Below are positions 54,005 to 63,865 of a DNA stretch of 64,000 nt, piece by piece. The position numbers and the translations under genes were made by a program. The notes under the pieces are model-generated. The model was not told the DNA's origin. It did no database searches and worked only from the letters and a program-made list of their open reading frames with translations. Positions within the stretch are counted from its first letter, which is position 1. Every line of letters begins with the position of its first letter. This DNA comes from Oscarella lobularis (taxonomy: Eukaryota; Porifera; Homoscleromorpha; Homosclerophorida; Oscarellidae), in the NCBI RefSeq assembly GCF_947507565.1, contig NC_089176.1, forward strand, positions 3,658,001 to 3,722,000, written 5' to 3'.

Positions 54005-54909
54005 GAAGAGACATCAGCAATTCGACCTTTATTAATTAATTACCAATTACACTCCAACTCTCACCGTCTATAAATAGAACCGCTTATAATTAATATACAT
54101 AAATAAAAGGATGTAAACCCACTTTAGGAAGACCGACGCCCATCCACCGTTGCCCGATGTCGCCACCGTGGGAATGCGACGCTCGCATCGAACATCGTAC
54201 GCACGACGAAAGCGTCAATCGACTACCGACGGCATTTCGAGAAAAGTGCGGCAACGCGCTTCCGGCGCCGGAACCGATTCGATAGCTTCCGGGCATGAGC
54301 GAAACGGATCCGGCGCTCTGCGCGCGCGAGTACGTGTAGCCGCGCGGGAGCCGTTGACCGACGGGAAATTGTTTCGACCAGCGCTCGCTGAACGAACGAA
54401 TCACGCGACGCTCGTATAAGTCCATTTCGCGCGCCGCTTCGTCCATTTTCGCTTGGTGCTCCTTCGGCCGCTTCGGCGGCGCGACGTCGGCTCTCGATGA
54501 TGCGATCCCATGCGTGGAGATTTGTCTTGAATTGGCTGTACGAACTGACGCCGAGCGGCGTTTGGGTTTTCGGTAGGCGAACGCTGTGGGACGAACTGTG
54601 GGCCGTCGTCGTCGCCGCCGTCATCGGCGGCGTCGTTGTTGGTATTAATAGGCGGGGAATTTTCTGTCGGCGAAGGAGGCGGTTCTGTTGTCGTGGCTCT
54701 CGGTGGTGATGTTGACGGCGCTGTTGTTATCGTCGTCGTCGTCGTCGTTGCAACTTCGGCTAGTGTGCCCAAGTTACGTGATGGTATCTCGACTCTTATG
54801 ACGACAGGAACGTCGCCGTCGTCGTTGGATTTCATGAGACGGTAGCTGAAATTGTTTACAACACCGGTTTGGCTGCTGTGTGGGCGGAGGTGACCAGCAC
54901 GTGAGACCA
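54005..54909. repeat. Segmental duplication, copy 2
   Basis: Direct-orientation match to 50283-51232, including flanking noncoding sequence (ACATCAGCAATTCGACC... to GACCAGCACGTGAGACC). Confidence 0.9.
54090..54834 (-). pseudogene. Disrupted second copy of the unknown gene
   Basis: Near-identical to the gene at 50360-51154 but with several indels. Relative to copy 1 it has lost 23 bp (near 54619), 6 bp (near 54508) and 27 bp (near 54216) and gained 1 bp (near 54466). The 23-bp loss and 1-bp gain do not restore frame, so the N-terminal half (MKSNDDGDVPVVIRVEIP) runs into a different frame at about 54620. The C-terminal half stays readable only in another frame. A decayed duplicate is the simplest reading. 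Confidence 0.75.
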
Positions 54910-55002
54910 GGTGAGGACGAACCTTCTGTTTCATGATATGAAATACAAAATAGGAACATTTATAATACGTTAATTCACATTTTGAGAACCGTACAACCGA
55001 CC

Positions 55003-58000
55003 TTAATTCAAGTTGCCTTCGGCAGACCACTTACTGAACTGACAGTGAGAATAAAACATGGCAGGCGAAAACGCGCCTCCCATGTCACAAGGTTGAAATT
55101 GGCTTGGATTCTCGTTTATCTCCGGAGGAACTTGAGAACCACCCAAATGCGTCAGCTCGCCACTTATGTTTTCAGTACTCAGCTCAGTTGAAGCAGTGCC
55201 TGGAGTATTATCGTCACGGTCATACTCTTCCCAATGGTCTCGTATTGGTGACTGTTGTCGTGCTGGCAGCTGGCCTTCAAAGCTAGCTTCAAGTTCACTA
55301 CTTGTAGATAGACGGCTTACGTCTGAACTTGCTCGTTCTCTACCCTCCGAGGCCGCCATTAGCCGTCCACCGACGTAACAATGAAATGTCACAGACAGTC
55401 TCCTTTTGAGCGCAGAAGACCTTAGCTCCGAGTCGTCTTTGATATCAGCATTCTTTACGTAAGAAAGCACCGAGCAGCGGCTAACTAGTTCCTGATCAAG
55501 ATAACGCTGACCAAGTTGCTGGTGATGATTGAGCGCTCGTTTTTTGTCAGACAGTAGACAATGAATGACGACAAGCAAGGCGTGACTCTCTGCCCAAATT
55601 AGAAGCATTTCACTGTGGTCCAGCAACGGTTTTAAAAGATCCTGAAGATCAGACGCAGCCTTTCTCAGACACGGATTGTTTTCGCTCTTCCACGATCCAA
55701 TTCCTTGAGTATATAATAGTTTTGCATGAGCTTGACGCGTAAGCAAATAGACCGCCGACTGATCGCCTTTTCTTTCGCTTCTTTTATCTCCCAAAAGGTC
55801 GTATACTTGCTCAAACTGATCTAGAGCCTCTGACTGCTTTCCTTGGCTTGCCTGGCAGATTCCCAAGTGATAAAAAGTAGTAGCAAGCCAAAGTCGGCTA
55901 ATTCTTAGATAGCGTTGCATTTCGAGAGCTGTAGAAAAACTTTCGTAACTCTCAGAGAATTGAGCAGAACAAAACTGACAATGACCAATATTCAGGAGCA
56001 AGTAAGAAATATCTGGATGAAAACCCGGTGACTGACTCTTCCTAAATTTGGTTTCACATCGTTCTAACGCTTTTCTGTAGTTGGAAATCGCCCCATTGTA
56101 ATCTCGATAACATTTGCAAGCATTTCCCAGAGCGGTATAATAGTCTGGTTGCTCTTTCGCCCAACTAAAGCGTTCAATTCCATTAGCAAGACTCGCTGCA
56201 GCCTTTTGTCCTTCGTTTTTCGCTATACGACATTTTGCTTCTGTTAGGCAGTATCGAACCTCAAGCATTTCCTTAGGCTCTTTTGGTACATGTATAGAGG
56301 AAAGTTTTGTATGCACCTTTTCAAGGCCACTACTTGCAGCCTCTTCTTCATTTAACTGAAGAAGAACATCAGTTAAAATAAGCCTTATGTTCATCTCCAC
56401 AACACTAAGGTTTCTTTTCAAAGCCACTCCAAGACAAACCTTTAGAAACTTTTTTCTCAATTCTTTCCCAAAGCAATGGCTCATCCAAGAATTTGGACAA
56501 CTTGCGAGTGCCACAAATCGTTTCCATACCTCAAAGCTGGTCTCAACCACCTTACGAAGAACACTTGCTAATTCGCCAATAACATTTGAGAAACCGTACA
56601 TTTGGCATAACAAAATCGCCCGCTGGGGATTTCTATCATACATCCTCTGTACCTCAGCAATTTTACCCAATTGCATAACACAATATTTTTCTTGAATTGC
56701 TTGAAATTCTGGTGTTTTAAAGTCTAGTCCAAGCAGAAATTTCCGAAAAAGACTGTGCAAGCGGTATTGAGTCTCATCACCAGAAACATCATCATTATCA
56801 GACGAGCGGGCTAAAAGTGAGTACTCTTGGAGAGGGCCAATGACATCTATACCAAATTGCACTCCGTCTTGTTTGAGTCCAAACACGCGCGCTCCTTCAA
56901 CCCTCGTAAAAGGACCAATAAATAACGCAACCCCGTGAAGGTAAAGCTTGAGTGACGGAGATATCAGGTTATAAATGGTAGCAATGAAAGCCTCGGGAGC
57001 AGATGCGCTGACCGCTTTAAACATCTTCAGTGGTTTCGCTCGCAATTTTTCAACTATTTCCTCCTGGGATATAGCTTCACGATACTTCTTAAGCACACCT
57101 CCCGCCAAGCGTATCAATATGGGAACACCTTGACAAAGTTCTCTAATACTGACAATAGTACTTTCTTTCAGACAATGCCGAAATTCGTAGGGATAGCAAC
57201 TCTTCAATAGATGATCTGCATCCTCATTTCCAAGAGGACAAAGATGAATTTCAAGAACTTGCAAAGACAAAAATTGAGCTCTTCGGCAAGACGTGACTAC
57301 TATCATGAAGCGTTTCTGCACGGCTTTCGGAATCTTCCAAAGAAAATCCAGAAAAAGTGGTTTTGAGTTGTTTTCGGGTGCCAACGCCCGATCGCAACCG
57401 TCCAAAATGATACATGGACAATCTATCTGCTCTATTAATTGCATGACTTCAGATACAAGAGCAGATTCCGTAGTCTGCTTATCTTTGGGCAGGTATGGCT
57501 TCATGTTTCTTAGCAATTCAGTACAGAAATCCGCTTCAAATTCGAGGTTTTGCGCGTCAACAAATATGACGTTCCATTCACTTTTTCTGACTTCGTGGGC
57601 AATATGAATAGCTAGAGAACTTTTTCCAATGCCAGGCTGACCACTGACCACTGATCCAGCACAGTGGCACAGACGGTTCACCGTGACAGAATTCATCTAG
57701 AATTTTTTTCGCTTCTTTTTCTCGTCCCTTCAAATTAGGAACCTTTGGAGGAAGGCCTCCTCGTCTGCCTACTAAAAGATCAGCTGAACTGGGATCACAA
57801 GTAGTCTCAGCCAGTTTTTCACTTTCTGCGTGGAAGAGACGTTATTTAGTGAGGAAACCTCTGTAAATCAAAATTACTTGGTGTTATCAAATTCAATATT
57901 TTGTCCGCTGCCTCCAAAACATCTTGACTCCCTCTGAACTGTACAGGCTTGAGGGTAGCATAAAAGGGAAAGACCGCATTGAACTCTTTTCTGTTGACGC

Positions 58001-58484
58001 CGACTAAGAGAAGCACGAGTCGTATCTTCTCCTCTTGAGCACGTCGGAGCATTGCGTCGGCAATCGTGAGAGCCTTGGAGTTATTGACGTCGCGACGAAT
58101 AAGCGTGGGCGTCACGATGAGGACGCCGTGCGAGGAGCGCAAGAGCGCCTCCGTCTTTACTAGTTCGTCTCTTTCACCCCATCGAACTAGGTCCACATCG
58201 TCTTCGTCGTCGAAGAACACATCGATCGATTGACTTTTGAGACAGCGGTAGATTTCTTTCGTGTACGCGATATCGTCTTTCGACTCAGAACAGCAAAGGT
58301 ATAGAGACGGTTCTATAAGCCTTGCATTAGAGTGTCATAGAACTCTAATGCGAATTCTACCTCGTTCTCGGGCAGGTTCGGCATGTGAACCTCTGCGTGT
58401 TAGCCGAGAAGCGCGCTCTAGCGAAAAGAGTTTGACGTAGTACCGAAAACGACTCTCGGGTCCTGTCGGTGGGCGAAAAGTCAT
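55003..58484 (-). CDS. TIR-NB-ARC-TPR receptor-like protein, frame broken at the P-loop
   Basis: An NLR-like signalling protein. The first exon (58484 to about 58366, MTFRPPTGPESRFRYYVKLF) joins a TIR-like domain: PSLYLCCSESKDD, EIYRCLKSQSIDVFFDDEDD, LLRSSHGVLIVTPTLI and KIRLVLLLVGVN. A short intron (about 57877-57832) leads to a linker with VGRRGGLPPKVPNLKGREKEA, the usual lead-in to NB-ARC. The P-loop (SGQPGIGKSSLA), CPCIILDGCDRAL (Walker B), a GVPILIRLAGG GxP-type motif and HSLFRKFLLG (MHD-like region) follow. About 350 residues of TPR-like helices come next (YYTALGNACKCYRDYNGAISNYRKALE; LYHLGICQASQGKQSEALDQFEQ), then an acidic Ser/Thr tail. The P-loop frame is offset from the linker by a 7-bp tandem repeat at 57639-57652. 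A canonical TIR catalytic Glu is not obvious. Confidence 0.8.
57639..57652 (-). repeat. 7-bp tandem duplication (GACCACT x2 on +) inside the P-loop codons
   Basis: GACCACTGACCACT on the plus strand duplicates the codons for I-S-G-Q just before the P-loop, shifting the frame by +1. With one unit the linker frame would run straight into the P-loop. Confidence 0.85.
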
Positions 58485-58757
58485 GGTTCGGGAACAGCAA
58501 AAGCGGAAATGCTAATTTTCGAGTTCCCGGATAACGTACATTGCTTTGTGCAGTTAATTAATTTAAGGGAGGCACTAACACCTTTCGCCATCCATAGGGC
58601 TCTCGCTCTGGCCATCCACAACCGGCCTGCCCCTGCGCAAAGTACAGTACACTCTCATGGCCATGCTAACTCTTTCGTGATGACGCAGTAGCTACAGGCA
58701 AATACATAAGCAGATTATTATACGCACTCCTTCGTTCCTACTACATTGAGACACCTT

Positions 58758-59290
58758 CTAATCAAGCGTTTCCAGAAAAGCGCTCAACTCCTTGAACGCT
58801 GAGTCAGCTGAGGCCAGCTCAAACGGTTCATCGCTAGAATAACTAAAGTCTGCCTCGCCTAACTCGATGAGCGCCTGCTTCAATTCCTCGTCACACGTGC
58901 CTTTATACACGGAAGGAATTCTCTCTGGAGCAGCTGGAGACGGCGAGCGTTTATTCACTTGAGCATAAGCAACGCCCCCTTCGAAGACAGGGATTTTTTT
59001 CTCGCGCACAGACGCGGATATTTGTCGCGGCTTTTCGCCAACGACAGCATAGGCAGCTTCGTCGATATTCCCCTTCTCGACTCGAGGAGCCGGAGACGAA
59101 GAGCGGGCAGGCAGGGTCGCCGATCGCTGTGTGACGGGAGAGCGAGACGACGCATACGGAGAAGGATCCCCTAACTCGCCGTACGCCGACAAACGAAGGT
59201 GCCTTGGAAAATATATGACGTCATAATATAATTATTAGTAGTAACCAACCATTTGGTTTGAGGCGATTTTCTTAGCTTATTTATATCCAT
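58758..59290 (-). CDS. Small tyrosine-motif protein (adaptor-like), two exons
   Basis: Exon 1 (59290-59250, MDINKLRKSPQTK) and exon 2 (59202-58758) share a split Trp codon and give 161 residues. There is no TM or signal peptide. Several tyrosines sit in Y-x-x-[VL] contexts (SAYGEL, AYAVVGE, AYAQVNK), spaced within a Ser/Pro-rich basic region, like phosphotyrosine docking sites in receptor tails and adaptors. The C-terminal 45 residues are acidic (EELKQALIELGEADFS; FKELSAFLETLD). No catalytic domain is present. It lies between the TIR gene and a degraded copy of that gene's 5' end, and a second copy of its 3' part begins at the right edge of the window. An SH2-binding adaptor role is inference. 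Confidence 0.65.
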
Positions 59291-59426
59291 TCTTCTCTGA
59301 TCTCCGAACTAGCAGCCTATCCCATCAAATTTACAATAAATAAATTTCATTTATTTGCCCACGTGATCTATTCTGCATTTATCTATTTCTTTCTTCAATT
59401 CTTACCAAGGTATACTATAGGTCCTC

Positions 59427-59690
59427 GATTTGACTGGCTTTTGAGACAGCGGTAGATTTCTTTCGCGTACGCGCGATCGTCTTTCGACTCAGAACAGCAA
59501 AGGTATAGGAATGGTTCTGTAAGCTTGCATTAGAGTGTCCTAGAACTCTACCGCAGCGAATTCTACCTCGTTCTCAGGCAGTTCCGGCATATGAACCTCT
59601 GGGTGACGGCCGAGAAGCGCGATCTTTCGAAAAGAGTTTGCCGTAGTACCAAAAACGACTCTCGGGGCCTGTTGGTGGGCGAAAAGTCAT
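59427..59690 (-). pseudogene. Degenerate copy of the TIR gene's 5' end
   Basis: The sequence repeats the TIR gene's first exon, first intron and start of the TIR-like domain (58240-58484). The start MTFRPPTGPESRFWYY is kept, but the exon runs into an in-frame TGA (after SYAGTA), and similarity stops after the KSQS codons near 59427. It is a truncated, non-functional duplicate. Confidence 0.75.
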
Positions 59691-59761
59691 GATTCGGGGG
59701 CGACGAAAACGCATGCTAATTTTTGGAGTCCCCGGATAACCTGCATCGCACAGAGAAGCAC

Positions 59762-59796
59762 TTGCTGCAGTTAATTCACTTGCTGCAGTTAATTAG
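59762..59796. repeat. Two copies of an 18-bp direct repeat
   Basis: CACTTGCTGCAGTTAATT occurs twice in tandem next to the duplicated segment, followed by AGTTAATTAA. The nearby 58540-58560 paralogous segment has only one partial copy. Confidence 0.6.
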
Positions 59797-59819
59797 TTAA
59801 TTAAGGCAGGCACTAACAC

Positions 59820-60202
59820 CTTTCACTACGACTGGTCCTGCCTCTTTGCAATTAATTAAGAGCCAGCGGCCAAAATATTGATAATACCAAGTACAGTACT
59901 AGTTTTGATTTACGGCAGATATGAGAGTAGTACTGTACTTTGTATTAATTTGGCCCACTTTAAGAGTACGAATCTATCTCCACGGGACAGTCGGGACAGT
60001 GGTATACGGTACGTAGAGTTCTTCTGCGTACTGTACGCGCTCTTTCAATTCGTCATAACGACAATGACAGAATGATGACATTTACTAAAACAACAGATGA
60101 GCAACGGGAGACTGCTGGACTACATGATAGGCGAAAACATGCAAGCTCATACGCGGTAATATAAGAGTAAGCGAACGCGCACAACATTGTCAGACTGGTC
60201 AG
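59820..60202. other. Intergenic, nothing recognised
   Basis: A/T-rich sequence with a CACTAACACCTTTC segment shared with 58575 and 63660. No ORF of interest. Confidence 0.4.
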
Positions 60203-61590
60203 CTAACACTCTGCTTCCTTTTCGTTTCGCGGCGGCATCCAACAACAGCCGGTAGTAGTCTCAGCCTCTTCAACCTCGACCTCACTGCAACAATATGAAC
60301 GTTTTTTACATTCACCAGTTGGACTGCAACAGCACATCATTCCAAGCTTCACCAAATATGTTGCCGTCAAGACTCCTATTGTAAAATAGCTAAAAAGACC
60401 CCCTATGCCTGCTATAAAACCGGTAACGGATGCAGCATCCGTTTCCACAATGTTGTCTTGTTGTAGAGTTGTAAATTGAAAATCAATTACCGCTAACGAT
60501 TGACTCTTGTAACGCGTAGCGTACGTTTCTGACAGGGGTCCCACTTCCGGAGTGTTCACAACATATTGAAAGGAACTTCTGTGAGGCTTGAACGCTTCTC
60601 CATTCAACAACTCTGTACGAGAAGGCGCATAATCAGACTGACGCTTCATTTCTACTAAGTGATAAAAATGGGGTGAGAGCACATAGGTTCGAACAAGGCC
60701 AGCGGTGACGTCTGGAGGAGCATCGAGAAAGGGATTCTGAATGAGCATAAATGCCCCTTTCCACGGTGTTTCAAACCTTCCGTCATGTGTCCCAATGTCA
60801 ACGACTAATCGCAATGTCGTCGAGGCACTTTTAGCAACTTGTGGTGGAAAGCCATCGCTGTCATTTCCGTAAACGAGACAGTTTCTGTTGTAAAGTTGCA
60901 TTTTCTGAACGTGAGGCTCAGTGCAGGAAGAATTGCTTCTTTCTTCTCCCAACAAGCCGTTTTCATTCAGGGTGCAATTGATGTGTTTCAGCAGTTCTGC
61001 GGAAGCGTCGTTCACGCTATTGACGTTATCACAGATCACAATTTTGGGAAATTCCATTCCCTCTTCAGAATAACTCTGCACGTGCCTTGTTTGAATTCTA
61101 AGGTGGTTTTGCCAACGATAAGCAAAGCCAAGAATGAAAATGACGAGAAAAATCAAAACAATGAGGCAACCAACGGAAAAAGCAGACCACTTCAGGCAAC
61201 TCTCACACGTTTCAAATTTTTTGAGCCTCTTTTCCTCTTTTTCGTACCCATCGACAGCTTCTTCATGACGTTGCTTCACCTGTTCCTCTACCCACGTAAG
61301 TCGCTCATTAACCTAATAATTGATTAATTAAACCGTGCCAGTGAGTCGACTTGAAAGAACCGCGCCGCGGCTCAATCCTTTGATCAATCAATGCACTGGC
61401 AACATTCTATATAGTCTGTACTACATATTTATACCCAGGCACAGAGATTTGAGGAGCTTGAAGTAAAAGACAGACAAAAAGGGCATACCTTGTCTAGCAG
61501 GCCTTTTAGCTGCAGAAATTCGAAGTTGTCACGAACACAACGCCAAAGTCTCTTCCCGAGTTTGTCAGTATTGTCCTTCTGTTTTTCTAA
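60203..61590 (-). CDS. Divergent DEG/ENaC-like two-TM channel, paralogue 2 (5' end incomplete)
   Basis: The main exon (about 61312-60203) starts VNERLTWVEEQVKQRHEEA, then TM1 (FSVGCLIVLIFLVIFILGFAY), YSEEGMEFPKIVICDNVN, LNENGLLGEE, DIGTHDGRFETPWKGAFMLI and ENIV-like VIDFQFTTLQQDNIVETDA before TM2 (IAGIGGLFSYFTIGVLTATYL). It is clearly homologous to the channel at 51753-53400, with most of the ectodomain nearly alignable. The tail has Cys but not the long Cys-pair run. An upstream exon (about 61590-61491, KQKDNTDKLGKRLWRCVRDNFEFLQLKGLLDK) ends in a GT donor and joins in frame; it begins after an AG acceptor, so at least one further 5' exon is expected. The selectivity-filter G-x-S is again absent. 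Confidence 0.65.
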
Positions 61591-61599
61591 GTTAAAACT

Positions 61600-62640
61600 C
61601 AAGGTAAAAGAAACTCAATGGCGCTGAAAAACAGCCTAACTGCAGGAGCAGATTTAATTAACTCAAAAAAGGAGGGCCCATGCGCAGAAAGGGCGATATG
61701 GAAGCGGCTGCGGTGTTTTTATATACAATCCAGGAGCATAGGAAGAAAGCAGCAAAGATTATTTAAGGCTACTAACCGTAACCTTAGCTAATTAACTTAG
61801 CCTAAGTAACGCATGTGGACTATTATAAGTAGAATCCGCCTCAGTAACAGTAATTCATGCAGGAGGGAGGCAGAGGAAGATGTTTTTGAATGTGAGGAGT
61901 ACGTTTTGCGCGCGAGCGAAAAATTTTGAGACCACGCCCACTCAAGCCACTAAATATCATGCATTTTTGCGACATTCACTTCATTTTTCAACACTTCTCT
62001 GCATAGAGTTATGATTAATTTTATGCAGAAATTTTCGTGAGTTTGCATGAAAAATTTCATGAGAAAGGGCCAAATCTCATGGCGAATTTGGGACAAATCT
62101 TGTCAATTCTCTAAGAAATTACCCTCCTAACTCATGGGATATGTACTGAAACTAGTGAGAAAAGGATAATGATAATCTCGTGAAATGTAGCCTTGTCTCG
62201 CAAGTTTTGGCCGTTTCACGTGAAAATTAGGATCATCTCGCAAAAATTTCTGTACGGTTTAGTGCACAATAACGAAAAGGGCGTGGTCGGACAAAAATTT
62301 CGGGGAAGGGCCCAGCCCCCTGGTTCCTACGCCAGTGCAAAGGTCAAAGATAATATGCAAATGATCTTGAAAAGTGAACGCCCCTCACAAGAAATGCAAG
62401 GCTTCGATGATTGGTCGGGCTAACCACTGCCTATAGTTGTCTCTACTTCTAGTCTAGCATGAACACTGTATGACGTCGAAGACTACGATAGCAGATTGAA
62501 GTTGGCGGTCTCACTCTTACTATTATTAGTAGCTGAATCCCGATTGGAACCGCGGGCACTGGAACCGTCGGGATTTACAGATTGCCTTTGCTCTGTCAGT
62601 TCGTAATTATCCGCCCTCTTCATTCTTTCAAAGCTTCGGT
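61600..62640. other. About 1 kb without a recognised gene
   Basis: Noncoding, with A/T-rich stretches and short self-complementary words (for example CATGAAAAATTTCATG near 62047). A minus-strand ORF near 62483-62713 runs through the MITE and is not supported. Confidence 0.4.
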
Positions 62641-62646
62641 GCCGCG

Positions 62647-62747
62647 TAGTAGTCTCGCGTAGCCAGACCCTTTCCCCTTGGTGATATACTCCAGAGGTAA
62701 TATTAACCACCACTGGAGAGAGGTCTGGCCACGCGAGACTACTAGTA
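62647..62747. mobile_element. 101-bp MITE with terminal inverted repeats and 9-bp target duplication
   Basis: The left end TAGTAGTCTCGCGTAGCCAGACC matches the reverse complement of the right end with one mismatch over about 23 bp. GGTGCCGCG flanks both sides (62638-62646 and 62748-62756), a 9-bp direct repeat of the sort made on insertion by MULE-like elements. There is no coding capacity. Confidence 0.8.
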
Positions 62748-62776
62748 GGTGCCGCGCGGGTCAGATTATAGTGTAA

Positions 62777-62830
62777 CAGCCAATCACCGGCGAGTATACA
62801 AGAATCGGTAGACTCGTCGGTGATTGGCTG
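62777..62830. repeat. 54-bp inverted repeat next to the MITE
   Basis: CAGCCAATCACCGGCGAGT at 62777 pairs with ACTCGTCGGTGATTGGCTG ending at 62830, with one mismatch over 19 bp. Confidence 0.75.
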
Positions 62831-63035
62831 GAAGGCCGTAATTGCGTTAAGTTATGCCGCCAAGCGTTGTAGGTTGGTTTCTACCCAGGACTTTTGGAGC
62901 CGTGGGCACTTGGTTCAACTCGAAGCCCTGCGGCGAGCTCTGCTTGGAACCATGACCCGAATTCGGGAACATTTTTCGGGCTCGGCCATGCATGATCTCA
63001 CGAGATCAGATCTCACCATAGATATAAGAGGGAGA

Positions 63036-63493
63036 GGCAACTCAACCTGTCACATGATCTTAGCGTGATCCTAGGCTTGTCGCCAGTGGTTTTCTTGCGA
63101 GTAGGCGTGACGGTCCTTAGCAACGCAAATTGCCGGGCGGTTATAGGCTGTGGGAAGTCTGGATTACTCTATTGTCGTGTGCGAGCGATATGCTAATGTG
63201 CGGCAGCTCACAAAATGTGACCAAAAGTCTCGGCAAAAAAGCTATTCAAAAAGGCGCACGCGTGACCGAGATTTCTTTATCGCGGGAGGACTACCGGCTA
63301 ATAAACTTTTTAATATGTACCGAATGTCAAAGTCGAATGGAATTCGAGTTCAAATTCGTTTACGTTGTTAGGAATAGACGCAAAAATCGATTTGTATACG
63401 GGTAATCGGGCGACTAGCCTTGCATCATAGATATCTATGCTTGCATCACTCTCAAATGTGTAAGAATAGAGGCATGTGACAGGTTGAGTTGCC
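63036..63493. mobile_element. 458-bp fold-back element with 21-bp perfect inverted ends
   Basis: GGCAACTCAACCTGTCACATG (63036-63056) has its exact reverse complement at 63473-63493. CATAGATA-type sequence also pairs outside the arms (63017-63024; 63500-63510). Short plus-strand ORFs inside match nothing. Probably a non-autonomous transposon or fold-back element. Confidence 0.7.
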
Positions 63494-63720
63494 AATCTTC
63501 TATCTATGATCTCACGTTGTCAACTCTCTACACGCGCGCTAAAAGCAGCACGAAGCGGGGGCAGGGAGCACTGACCATCAGGCTGGTTGTTTCAGTTTTC
63601 AATTTCTGGTAACACATTTTTTCTCGGAGTCTAATTGTCAGAGGAGGAGCACCTTTCACCATCCAGCAGAACTGGTCTGGCAATGCCCCTTTGAAACTAA
63701 TGCAAAGTACAGTACAAAGC

Positions 63721-63770
63721 ACTCCCATTTCCATGCTAACTTTTTCAAAAGTTAGCATGGAAATGAGAGT
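63721..63770. repeat. 50-bp near-perfect palindrome
   Basis: The 18-bp arms around ATGCTAACTTTT / AAAAGTTAGCAT are perfect, and extend to 24 bp with one mismatch. Only 2 bp separate the arms. The paralogous segment at 58650-58690 has only one arm, so the palindrome formed after the duplication. Confidence 0.9.
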
Positions 63771-63865
63771 GATTTTTTGTGATGGCACAGTAGCTACAGG
63801 CGAATACATAAGCAGATTATTATACGCGCTCCTTCGTTCCTACTACATTGAGAATCGTACACCTT

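Noticed and set aside
62483-62713. 76-codon minus-strand ORF
   Set aside because: It runs across the MITE and its target duplication, so it is not a conserved reading frame.
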